Below, piece after piece: positions 1 through 7,433 of a stretch of 12,803 nucleotides of DNA. Source of the stretch: CAYLLT01 sp964591605 (lineage in GTDB: Bacteria; Planctomycetota; Phycisphaerae; UBA1845; PWPN01); the NCBI GenBank assembly GCA_964591605.1, contig CAZQEN010000221.1:1-12803 (forward strand), read 5' to 3'. The translations under genes and the position numbers were made by a program. Within the stretch, counting starts at the first letter, position 1. Every line of letters starts with the position of its first letter. The notes below the pieces were generated by a model. The model did no database searches and had not been told where the DNA came from. It worked only from the letters and a program-made list of their open reading frames with translations.

Positions 1-69
1 ATGCAAAGCCTTCATGCATCGGGCCTACACGCCATCCCTGCGGAATCGCTGCCTTACCGGACCGCGTGC

Positions 70-98
70 GTGACATCGCCGTCCGCCAGGACTATACT
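70..98 (+). promoter_or_regulatory. sigma70-type promoter of tRNA-Ser
   Basis: The sequence shows a -35 box GTGACA at 70-75 (5 of 6 to consensus), a 17-base spacer and a -10 box TATACT at 93-98. Transcription would begin near 105, leaving a 5' leader of about 33 bases before the tRNA at 138. Position and quality make it the likely tRNA promoter. Confidence 0.7.
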
Positions 99-137
99 GC
101 GCCGCGAAGCGAGTCGGCTTGTCCGAACCGCCTTCCT

Positions 138-225
138 GGAGAGGTGCCCGAGTGGCTGAAGGGGCAGCCTTGGAAAGGCTGTGTACGGCTTGTCTGTACC
201 GTGGGTTCGAATCCCACCCTCTCCG
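138..225 (+). tRNA. tRNA-Ser (anticodon GGA)
   Basis: This is a complete class II tRNA. The acceptor stem pairs GGAGAGG (138-144) with CCTCTCC (218-224), with discriminator G225. The D arm has the usual GCCCGAGTGG form. The anticodon stem CAGCC/GGCTG (165-169/177-181) encloses the loop TTGGAAA, placing GGA at 172-174, which reads UCC and UCU serine codons. A long variable arm (182-200) with a GTAC/GTAC stem is typical of tRNA-Ser, and the T arm GTGGG-TTCGAAT-CCCAC is canonical. No CCA is encoded, so the 3' end must be added by tRNA nucleotidyltransferase. A run of five T follows at 234-238, without a convincing terminator stem before it. Confidence 0.97.
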
Positions 226-921
226 TACCTCTGTTTTTCTCCTCGGAGGAGATCCGGCTGGCGGGGACCGGGCGTCTTCCAGATCTATAGATTTCTAAAC
301 GGGTCATGTAGAGCGCCGGGGTGGAGGTTCTGCGCTGCGATCCGGACGGAAGCGGGCGGCGGGGACCGGGTTCTGTGCATCCGGGCGGGCGCCACATGGC
401 GAGCTGCGCCGCAGGGTGCGATTCCGCCGGGGCGAGCGGGCGAGACGCCTGCACCACAATGGCCTGGGCCGGTAGATTGTGTCACGCGGCCGTCATGACC
501 GTGTGGCGAGAGACGTGCTGGACTGGGCGGTCGGTTGGCCGGTACACTGCCTGTGAGCACCTTTCGGACGGTCGAGCCCGGCTGATGCAGCCGTGGGAGC
601 GAAGACGATAGACCGCGCGGGCTCGTTCGAACGTGGGGCGTCCGAGGGATCGGCCGCGCGGGGAGAGTCCGCCGGCGGCCCACACCCTTCTCCCTCCGAC
701 TCCAGTGGGGCGAGCCTGCCGGTTTGCCGAGAGCGCGCGTGAGAAGCTCGGTCAGAGCTGCGCCCGTGAGGAAGCGGGCAGCGATTACGCTGGAGAACCC
801 CGTTCCTGACGGTCGGGGCTCTGCTGGTTTGACCGCTTGTCGCACACGCGCTGACAGATCCCCGGCACGCCTGCGCGGCGCGCGGCCGCCGCAGGCGCCG
901 CACCGTCTACGGAGTCCTGAG
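226..921. other. gene-poor stretch between tRNA-Ser and the efflux operon
   Basis: I find no protein I can support here. The open frames are Arg- and Pro-rich, lack family motifs and overlap on both strands, as expected of high-GC noncoding sequence. A segment at 431-462 (GCGAGACGCC flanked by GC-rich inverted pieces) looks like a dispersed palindromic repeat, but only one copy is in the window. A weak promoter-like pair (TTGACC at 829-834, then a poor -10 near 852) is the only candidate I see for the downstream operon. Confidence 0.5.
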
Positions 922-2031
922 ATGACCACCGCTGCTTCGCGTTCCGGGACGCTTCACGTTCTACGCCTGGCGATCCTGCTGCTGTTCTTCGTGGTGCTCG
1001 TGACGGGGCTGATGCTCTGGTTGATGGGAACGTTCCATCGCAAGGCGGACGCGGGTCTCGTGCGGCCGGATGCGGGCCGGCCGGTCGGGGACGCGAAGCT
1101 GGCGGCAGTCCGGATGATCGAGGTCCCCGCCACCGAGTCGGCGGTGGGGACGGTCCGGGCGGTGCACGAGTCGGCCATCGGGTCCAAGCTCCTGGCCAAG
1201 GTCTCAGAGGTCCGCGTCAAGGCAGGGCAGACGGTCAAGCGCGGCGAGCTGCTGGTCAAACTGGACGACGCCGACCTGCAGGCGCGGCGGCAGCAGGCGG
1301 TGGCGGCCGTCAACGCGGCCCGGGCGACGCGAGACCAGGCGAAGATCGAGTTCGAACGGACCCGGCGGCTGTTCGAGCAGGCCTCCGCGTCTCAACTCGA
1401 GTTCGATCGCACGTCGACGGCGCTCAAGGCGGCCGAGGCGGACCTGCACCGTGCCGAGGAAACGGCGAACGAGACGGAGACGATTCTGAGCTATGCGGAG
1501 ATCCGCTCGCCCATCGACGGGCTGGTGGTGGATAAGAAGGTCGATGCGGGGGATATGGTCACGCCCGGCCAGACGCTGCTGACGCTCTACGATCCGACGC
1601 GCATGCAGCTCGTGGCCAGCGTGCGCGAGTCGCTCACCCACCGCCTGGAGGTGGGGCAGACCATCCCGGTCGGCGTGGACGCACTCGGGCTCATGTGCGA
1701 GGGCCAGGTCAGCGAGATCGTCCCCGAGGCGCAGGCGGCGAGCCGCAGCTTCCTGGTCAAGGTGACCGGGCCTTGTCCCCCGGGCATCTACGCGGGGATG
1801 TTCGGACGGCTGATCATCCCCATGGGGCAGGAACGGATCCTGGTGATCCCGCAGACGGCCGTGCGGCACGTGGGCCAGTTGGATCTGGTCGACGTGGATG
1901 AAGGCGGGTTCCTGCGGCGAAGGGCGGTTCAGCTCGGCCGGACGGTGGACGAGGACGTGCAGGTCCTGAGCGGCCTGCGAGAGGGCGAGCGGGTGGTCGT
2001 CGAGGCCACGGCCACGCAGGAGGGCCTCTGA
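922..2031 (+). CDS. RND efflux periplasmic adaptor (membrane fusion protein, HlyD/AcrA type)
   Basis: The protein is 369 residues. Adaptors of this family link an inner-membrane RND pump to an outer-membrane channel. An uncleaved N-terminal membrane anchor spans about residues 13-36. It is followed by the first half of a lipoyl/barrel-sandwich domain (VRVKAGQTVKRGELLVKLDD, near 97-116), an alpha-helical hairpin rich in Ala, Arg and Glu (about 117-190), and the second lipoyl half (IRSPIDGLVV). Beta-barrel and membrane-proximal domains close the protein (VIPQTAV is a typical segment). I chose ATG 922 because GGAG lies 7 bases before it and the anchor starts just after; the frame is open upstream to 724, but that extension is Arg-rich and unlike the family. 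It ends one base before the pump gene. The substrate cannot be read from sequence, and no outer-membrane channel gene is in the window. Confidence 0.93.
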   Translation: MTTAASRSGTLHVLRLAILLLFFVVLVTGLMLWLMGTFHRKADAGLVRPDAGRPVGDAKLAAVRMIEVPATESAVGTVRAVHESAIGSKLLAKVSEVRVKAGQTVKRGELLVKLDDADLQARRQQAVAAVNAARATRDQAKIEFERTRRLFEQASASQLEFDRTSTALKAAEADLHRAEETANETETILSYAEIRSPIDGLVVDKKVDAGDMVTPGQTLLTLYDPTRMQLVASVRESLTHRLEVGQTIPVGVDALGLMCEGQVSEIVPEAQAASRSFLVKVTGPCPPGIYAGMFGRLIIPMGQERILVIPQTAVRHVGQLDLVDVDEGGFLRRRAVQLGRTVDEDVQVLSGLREGERVVVEATATQEGL

Positions 2032-2032
2032 C

Positions 2033-5000
2033 ATGCCGGAACAGAGCCCCGCCCCCGGCGGCCCCGAATCACCGCCGCCGCATCACGGGTTCACGAATGC
2101 GATCGTTCACGTGTTCCTGGACTCGAATCTCTCAATCATCCTGATCCTCCTGGCGGTTCTGGTCGGAGGAGCGGCGCTGCTGGTCACGCCGCGCGAGGAA
2201 GAGCCGCAGATCGTCGTGCCGCTGGCCGACGTATTCGTCAGCTTTCCCGGCCATTGCGCCCAGGAGGTCGAGCAGCTCGTCTCGACGCCCCTGGAACGCA
2301 TCCTGTACCAGATCGACGGCGTGGAATACGTCTACTCGATGTCGCGCGAGGGGCAGGCGATCATCACGGTGCGGTTCTACGTGGGCCAGGACCGCGAGCG
2401 CAGCCTGGTGAAGCTGTTCAAGAAGATCAACGAGCACCTGGACATCATTCCACCGGGGGTCACGGGCTGGGTGATCAAGCCGGTCGAGATCGACGACGTG
2501 CCCATTCTCACATTGACGCTTCGCAGCAGACGGGCCGATCAGTTCACGCTGCGGCGGGTGGCGGAGGAGCTGACGCAGAGGCTCTCGGCGGTCAAAAACG
2601 TGTCGCGGGCGTACGTGGTGGGAGGGATCCCACGGATTGTTCACGTCTACCTCGACCCGGACCGCCTGCGTGCCTACAACGTGACGCCGCTGGAGGTGGA
2701 GCGGTCGCTTCGGGCGTCCAATGCCCGCGTGGAGGCGGGAGCGTTCGAGCAGGACGATCGCGGCGTGCGGGTGGACGCCGGTCAGATGTTCGCCAGCGCC
2801 GACGAACTCGAGAACCTGGTCATCGGGGTCTCGGAGGGACGTCCGGCGTTCCTCAAGGACGTGGCGCGGATCGTCGATGGGCCGGACGAGGTCACGCATT
2901 ACGTCCGGCACGGCTGGGGGCCGGGACGCTCGTTCGTGGAACGTCCGATGGCGGCCGGGGCCTCGATCGGAGCGGCAGGGGAGCCGGACTCGGCCCGCAC
3001 GGAGTTGGATACCGAGCCGGTGCCGGCGGTGACGATCGCGCTGGCCAAGAAGCAGGGCTCGAATGCGGTGTGGGTGAGCCGCGATCTGCTGGAGGCGGCC
3101 GAGGCCCTCAAACGCGATGTGGTGCCCGATGATGTCGACGTGGTGATCACGCGAAATGCGGGGCTCACCTCGAATGAGAAGGTGAACGAGCTGGTGGAGG
3201 CGCTCGGCGTGGCGCTCGTGCTGGTGATCGCCGTGCTCACNNNNNNNNNNNNNNNNNNNNNNNNNNNNNNNNNNNNNNNNNNNNNNNNNNNNNNNNNNNN
3301 NNNNNNNNNNNNNNNNNNNNNNNNNNNNNNNNNNNNNNNNTGGCCGTCATCGTTTCATTTCTGCCCATGCTGTACCTCACGGGGATGATGGGGCCGTACA
3401 TGCGGCCCATGGCGATCAATGTGCCGGTGGCGATGATCATGTCGATGGTCGTCGCGTTCACCATCACGCCGTGGCTGACCTACCACCTGCTCAAGAAGCT
3501 TTACTCGGGCGGCGGGGGGCCTGCTCCCGCGGCGGCGCATGAGGGCGAGGATCTGGAAGCGGTCAGGCGGTCGCCGCTCTATCGGCTGTTCTACCCGCTC
3601 ATGGCTCCGCTGCTGCGATCTCGCCTGAGTGCGCTGATGTTTCTGGCCGTGATCGGGGTGCTCACCGTGCTGGCGGCGGGTCTGGCCGCGACGCGGCACG
3701 TTCCGCTCAAGATGCTGCCGTTCGGCAACAAGGACCAGTTGCAGCTCGTGCTCGATTTCGACGAGGGCACGACGCTGGAGCGTGCGGATGCGGCGGTAAG
3801 GGAATTGGAGGCGTTCGTGGCCTCGGTGCCGGAAGTGACGGACTTCACGTCGTACGTGGGGCTCGCCTCACCGATGGATTTCAACGGGATGGTCCGCCAC
3901 TACTACCTGAGGCAGGGGGGCAACGTCGCCGACGTGGTGGTGAACCTGGTGGACAAGAAGAGCCGCTCGCAGCAGACGCACGCGATCGGCCTGCGCATGC
4001 GCGATGCGCTGACGCGGATTGCCGATCGGCACGCGGCGCGGCTCAAGATTGTGGAACCGCCGCCGGGCCCGCCGGTCCTGGCGACGCTGGTGGCGGAGGT
4101 GTACGGCCGGGCCGATCAGAGCTATGAGGAACTGACGGCGGCCGCCCGGACGGTGCGGACGAGAATGCAGCTTGAGCCCGGGGTCGTCGACGTGGACGAC
4201 AGCGATGAGGCGGATGCGCCCCGGATCACGTTCATCGTGGACCGGGAGAAGGCCGCTCTGAACGGCATTTCGACGCAGGACGTGGCCGCCACCGTGCAGG
4301 CGGTCCTCGGCGGGCGCGAGGCGGGCATCCTGGCGCGGCCCAGCGAGCGTCATCCGCTCGCCATCCGGCTTCGTCTGCCGCGTGCGCTTCGCTCGAGCCC
4401 GTCCGACCTGGGAAAGATTCATGTGAAGGGCCGGGAGGGACAGATCGTGCCGCTGGCGGAGCTGGGCCGCTGGGAACAGTCGCGGGCGGACAAGACGATC
4501 TATCACAAGAACCTCGAGCGGGTGGTGTACGTGTTTGCCGAGTGTGCCGGGCGGGCTCCCGCGGACATCGTCGTGGACATCCAGGCGGATCGGGCCCAAG
4601 AGGCGCCCCGTTCTGGACGCATCACCGCGGTCGGCGGCACCGCGCTGGGCGGCTGGGTGCGGAATGCGGCGGCGCGTCCGGTTTCGGGACGTACGTTCCT
4701 GTTGAACGGCAGCGGCATCGCCTGGGACGTTCCGCCGGGCATCCGGGTGGGTTTCGCGGGCGAAGGCGAATGGCAGATGACGCTCGACGTGTTCCGCGAC
4801 CTCGGGCTGGCCTTCGCGGCGGCCCTGGTTGCCATTTACATCCTGCTGGTAGCGCAGACGCACTCGTTCGTGATTCCGGCAGTGGTGATGCTGGCGATTC
4901 CGCTCACGATTCTCGGGATCATGCCCGGGTTCTGGCTGCTCAACGCCCTATCGGGAGGAGAGGTCGGTGGATACGCAGACCCGATCTTCTTCACGGCGAC

Positions 5001-5337
5001 GGGGATGATCGGCATGATCGCGCTGGCGGGAATCGTGACGCGCGATTCGATCATTCTGGTCGACTTCATCCATCTTTCGCTGGCCCGCGGCCGGTCGCTC
5101 TTCGACGCGATCATGGAGAGCCGCGTCGTGCGGCTTCGCCCGATTCTGCTGACCGCGAGCACGGCGATGCTGTCGGCCATCCCGATCGCGACCGACCCGG
5201 TGTTCTCGGGCCTCGCCTGGGCGCTGATCTTCGGCCTGCTGGCCTCGACGATATTCACGCTCTTTGTAATTCCAGTGACCTACTGGCTGATGTACGCGCA
5301 CAAGCCGGGGCACGGACTGAGCGACAGCCCGGCATGA
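2033..5337 (+). CDS. RND efflux pump, inner-membrane permease (AcrB/HAE-like), interrupted by assembly gap
   Basis: This is a proton-driven RND transporter. Before the gap are 402 residues: TM1 (about 30-50) and porter subdomains beginning PREEEPQIVVPLADVFVSFPG-like, ending in TM2 at VEALGVALVLVIAVL. After the gap are 664 residues: AVIVSFLPMLYLTGMMG onward, the second porter half, and the last membrane helices, with GIVTRDSIILVDF corresponding to the AcrB GLSAKNAILIVEF segment. The two parts are in different frames, but the 100 N are a placeholder. By comparison with AcrB about 95 residues are missing, including TM3-TM4 with the proton-relay Asp pair. A frame-preserving gap must be 2 modulo 3 bases long. 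The full protein would be near 1160 residues, somewhat longer than AcrB (1049). AGGAGG at 2018-2023 serves ATG 2033, and the gene is coupled to the adaptor. Confidence 0.93.
3241..3340. other. assembly gap (100 N)
   Basis: Exactly 100 unknown bases lie inside the RND pump gene. The round number is the usual placeholder for a gap of unknown size. Protein alignment from memory with AcrB suggests that nearer 285 bases are missing, and the flanking frames require a length of 2 modulo 3. Confidence 0.97.
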
Positions 5338-5385
5338 TGACTGGAGGAGGGGCGCCGCTGCGGCGGCCCATCGGAAACGGCGGGG

Positions 5386-5829
5386 CTAACGCCCGAGCGG
5401 TTGAGGGGACTTGCTGATTGCCGAGTCCGGTTCGAGTGAGGGAGAAAGTTCAGACGGGTCCGAAGGGGCCGTGTCGTCCTCACGCTCGAGGACGTGCATA
5501 TGCCGCAGCCGGTTGATCAGCCATTCAAATGTCGTGCTCGCGCGGTCGTTGCAGTCCTGCAGAGCCAGCATGGACTCGATGCACGGGTCCTGCACCCGCC
5601 AGCGGAGCGATCGGTCTCTGAGGAGATGCTTGTCGATCTGTCGAAACAGCGCGCAGGCCCGCTGCCAGCCAAAGAGCAGGCAGAGCGCGCCGGTGAGATC
5701 CCAGGCGATGGCGTCCGGATCGTTGTATCTCACGGGCATCCCGCGGGCATTCTTCGCTTCGGCGTTCCGACACCAGCGGCCGCTGTCTGAGAACAGCGTC
5801 AGGAGCTCACTCATTTCGTCCGCATGCAT
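5386..5829 (-). CDS. DUF6197-like protein of unknown function
   Basis: This soluble protein has 147 residues and no signal peptide or membrane segment. The pattern GRWCRNAEAKNARGMPV, then NDPDAIAWDLTGALCLLFGW, resembles the DUF6197 family, in which a Gly/Trp motif precedes an Ala-Cys/Asp-Gly-Ala-Leu helix; I recognise it from memory only. The last 30 residues are acidic and Ser/Pro-rich, and probably disordered. I chose ATG 5829 because AAGGAG sits 6 bases before it; an in-frame TTG at 5844 would overlap that site. The gene converges with the RND pump gene, leaving 48 bases that hold a GC-rich hairpin but no T run. It lies 78 bases downstream of the RRM gene on the same strand and may be cotranscribed with it. 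Function unknown. Confidence 0.65.
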   Translation of the reverse strand: MHADEMSELLTLFSDSGRWCRNAEAKNARGMPVRYNDPDAIAWDLTGALCLLFGWQRACALFRQIDKHLLRDRSLRWRVQDPCIESMLALQDCNDRASTTFEWLINRLRHMHVLEREDDTAPSDPSELSPSLEPDSAISKSPQPLGR

Positions 5830-5907
5830 TGGAGTCTCCTTCAAACAACCACTCGTCTCTGTCTGACGGTACCGATCGGAGCTCCGCGGAACACCGGAAG
5901 GCTGACT

Positions 5908-6183
5908 TCATCGCCGGCCGCGATGCCCCGGCCGCTTCGAGTCGTCGGCTTCGTGCACCAGGATGTGACGCCCTCCGAGCTCGGCGAAGTTCAGGGCCGC
6001 AATCGCCGCTGCCGCGGCCTGGGGCGATCGCATCTCGACGAATCCGAAGCCTCGGCTCGCACCCGTGTACTTGTCGCGCTGGAGGCAGACATTCTTGACC
6101 TCGCCATGCTGCGAGAACAGCCGATCGAGGTCGTCCATGGTGACCTGCGCAGCGAGATTGCCGACGAAAATCCTGCGGTTCAT
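5908..6183 (-). CDS. single-RRM RNA-binding protein
   Basis: The protein has 91 residues and is almost entirely one RNA recognition motif. RNP2 is IFVGNL (residues 5-10) and RNP1 is RGFGFVEM (44-51), so the aromatic residues that stack on RNA bases are all present (Phe6, Phe46, Phe48). The C-terminal tail is short and basic (RPGHRGRR), without the Gly-rich extension of many eukaryotic and some cyanobacterial forms. Bacterial proteins of this kind are known in cyanobacteria and several other phyla, where some are induced by cold. I chose ATG 6183 because GGAG at 6190-6193 is 6 bases away; the frame is open to an upstream ATG at 6204, which has no good ribosome site. A long leader (6184 upward) precedes it. 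Confidence 0.93.
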   Translation of the reverse strand: MNRRIFVGNLAAQVTMDDLDRLFSQHGEVKNVCLQRDKYTGASRGFGFVEMRSPQAAAAAIAALNFAELGGRHILVHEADDSKRPGHRGRR

Positions 6184-6422
6184 GCAGTTCTCCAATGCGG
6201 TCATGCGCGAGGCGGGACCTGCGAGGCGCAGTGACCGTACCGCCCGTCCACGAACACCGACTCGCCGGCGGTTGCCCTGCCGGCGCGAGCGCCGTGATCC
6301 TCCGGTTCAGGAGAAAATGCCGGACGAGGGCAGTTCCTCGGGAAGGGGATGATCAGAGAAGTCTCTTCGAGTTTAGGTGAATGCGGGCTCAGGGGCAAGC
6401 GGTGGCCCCGGGATCGGGTTGA

Positions 6423-6586
6423 ATCGGGTCCGTGACACTTCAGGCGGGGTCTTGATCAGAACCCCGAGCGTCAGCGAGTGGGCCTGATCCTCGAACGGAT
6501 GGACGCAAGGCCTCCCGACGTACGTCGGGACTCCGGGTTCTGATGGTTGGCGCATCCTGCCCCGCCGATCATGTCACGGACCCGGT
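6423..6586. repeat. multi-branched palindromic element with 13-15 bp terminal inverted repeats
   Basis: The ends are a perfect 13-bp inverted repeat (CGGGTCCGTGACA at 6425-6437 and its complement at 6572-6584), extended by one wobble and one A-T pair. Inside, ATCAGAACCC (6455-6464) pairs with GGGTTCTGAT (6535-6544). Inside that again are two hairpins: GGCCTGATCC with GGAT/AGGCC (6481-6512), and the perfect 18-base palindrome TCCCGACGTACGTCGGGA (6513-6530). They would form a three-way junction. No open frame with family motifs crosses it. It may be a REP/MITE-like element of the kind common in planctomycetes, or a structured RNA in the leader of the RRM gene on the minus strand. I see no target-site duplication. 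Confidence 0.65.
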
Positions 6587-6633
6587 GGGACCTCCTGCAT
6601 GTTCGGGGCGGCCGGGCGGTTTGAGAACGGCCT

Positions 6634-7014
6634 CTATCTGCGTCTGGTTTCACGAAAAACCGGCGCTTCGGCGAGGGTAAAGACGACGATTTCCTCGCCG
6701 CTCAGAGTGCTGATGTCGTGGTGCAGACTCAGCGGCTTGACGCCCGTGACCTCGTGAACCATGGCCTCGAGGAGGGGCCGGGCCGTCTCCAGTAACTGTA
6801 TCCTGACCTGCTTGAGCAGATCGCGTCCTTTTTCCGAGGGCAGAGACTTGACCAGTTGCTGTTCGGCTGCGGTGAGCACGCCCTGAAGTCGCACGAGGAG
6901 CAGATCGCCGATCAGATGGGCGCGCACATCCTTGGGACCCCGCCCCATGTACTCCTGCTCAAATCGGATGATCCCGTCACAGACGGCAGCTTCGATCTCT
7001 CCTTGTGTTTTCAT
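6634..7014 (-). CDS. DUF2294 / MpsC-like protein, copy 1
   Basis: The protein has 126 residues and matches the DUF2294 pattern along its whole length: an N-terminal helix, FEQEYMGRGPKDV (18-30), LVRLQGVLTAAEQQLVKS, a central helix KGRDLLKQVR, then VTGVKPLSLHHDIST and IVVFTLAEAP. The family is linked in Pfam to MpsC of staphylococcal membrane-potential generation, but most members are small soluble proteins of unproven role. I chose ATG 7014 because GAGG lies 5 bases before it and family proteins begin this way. The same frame stays open far upstream to 7554, but that extension runs through the divergent promoter and RNA copy 1 and is not real. A diverged second copy lies at 11580-11999. Confidence 0.88.
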   Translation of the reverse strand: MKTQGEIEAAVCDGIIRFEQEYMGRGPKDVRAHLIGDLLLVRLQGVLTAAEQQLVKSLPSEKGRDLLKQVRIQLLETARPLLEAMVHEVTGVKPLSLHHDISTLSGEEIVVFTLAEAPVFRETRRR

Positions 7015-7146
7015 GAGCACCTCGTTGTGCGTTGCGGCTGTTCGAGCGGCGTGGATCGCCGTTTTCCGGTGAACACGGCTGGGGAGACACCGCCGTCCTG
7101 ACAGGCGTCTGGAGCCGAACGCCGCGCCGTGCCGTGCGGCATCCAC
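7015..7146. promoter_or_regulatory. divergent intergenic region between DUF2294 copy 1 and RNA copy 1
   Basis: The minus-strand DUF2294 gene starts at 7014 and the plus-strand promoter of RNA copy 1 begins at 7147. The minus-strand promoter must lie in this stretch, but I cannot point to a clear -10/-35 pair. GAGG at about 7020-7023 on the minus strand is the ribosome site of the DUF2294 gene. Confidence 0.45.
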
Positions 7147-7174
7147 TTGCGTTCTCGCGGCGATTGGATACAAT
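7147..7174 (+). promoter_or_regulatory. promoter of RNA element copy 1
   Basis: The sequence shows TTGCGT at 7147-7152, a 16-base spacer and TACAAT at 7169-7174. The -10 box ends 54 bases before the conserved RNA element. The likely leader holds its own hairpin (CGTGA-AGCCC at 7193-7202 pairing with GGGCT at 7205-7209 and TCACG at 7218-7222). Comparable promoters precede copies 2 and 3. Confidence 0.6.
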
Positions 7175-7228
7175 ACCCGTTCATAAATCATGCGTGAAGC
7201 CCGTGGGCTGTGGTACGTCACGGCGACG

Positions 7229-7341
7229 GTCGGATGACTAGATGAAGGGCAACCCGGGTATGTGCCGGGGGGCTCGTTAAAGAGTAAGCCGGCGTGGTCG
7301 AATCCTGAGGTGCATCGGGATTCCAGCACGCCGGCTTTTTT
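7229..7341 (+). ncRNA. novel 113-nt structured RNA element, copy 1
   Basis: The first of three copies starts with the conserved box GTCGGATGACTAGATGAAG. A central hairpin follows, CCCGG/CCGGG at 7253-7257/7265-7269, enclosed by a possible GGGC/GCTC pairing. The conserved core is GGCTCGTTAAAGAGTAAGCC. A 10-bp terminator-type stem (7287-7296/7327-7336), topped by an inner stem-loop, leads into T6 at 7336-7341. The SDR gene starts 92 bases after the T run, so the element could be a regulatory leader of that gene or the whole of a small RNA. I know no Rfam family that fits. Confidence 0.8.
7287..7341 (+). terminator. rho-independent terminator at the end of RNA copy 1
   Basis: A perfect 10-bp stem AGCCGGCGTG/CACGCCGGCT (7287-7296/7327-7336) is followed by T6. 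The 30-base apical part can itself form AATCCTGA/TCGGGATT. Whether it ends transcription always or conditionally cannot be seen from sequence. Confidence 0.8.
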
Positions 7342-7433
7342 CTGTACTGCCCCGGCGAGCGGGATGTGTTGACCACCGGGCAGAGAGAGAGCGGCGATGC
7401 TTGCCCAGACGACTTGCAGGAAAGGAAGACGTA

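Noticed and set aside
92..498. Several frames across and after the tRNA gene on both strands
   Set aside because: They overlap the tRNA or lie in Arg/Pro-rich noncoding sequence without motifs.
724..921. N-terminal extension of the adaptor protein
   Set aside because: It is Arg/Pro-rich and lacks homology signs; the ribosome site and membrane anchor fit ATG 922.
2033..5337. RND pump as a frameshifted pseudogene or two genes
   Set aside because: The frame change falls exactly across the 100 N placeholder, and both halves are otherwise intact.
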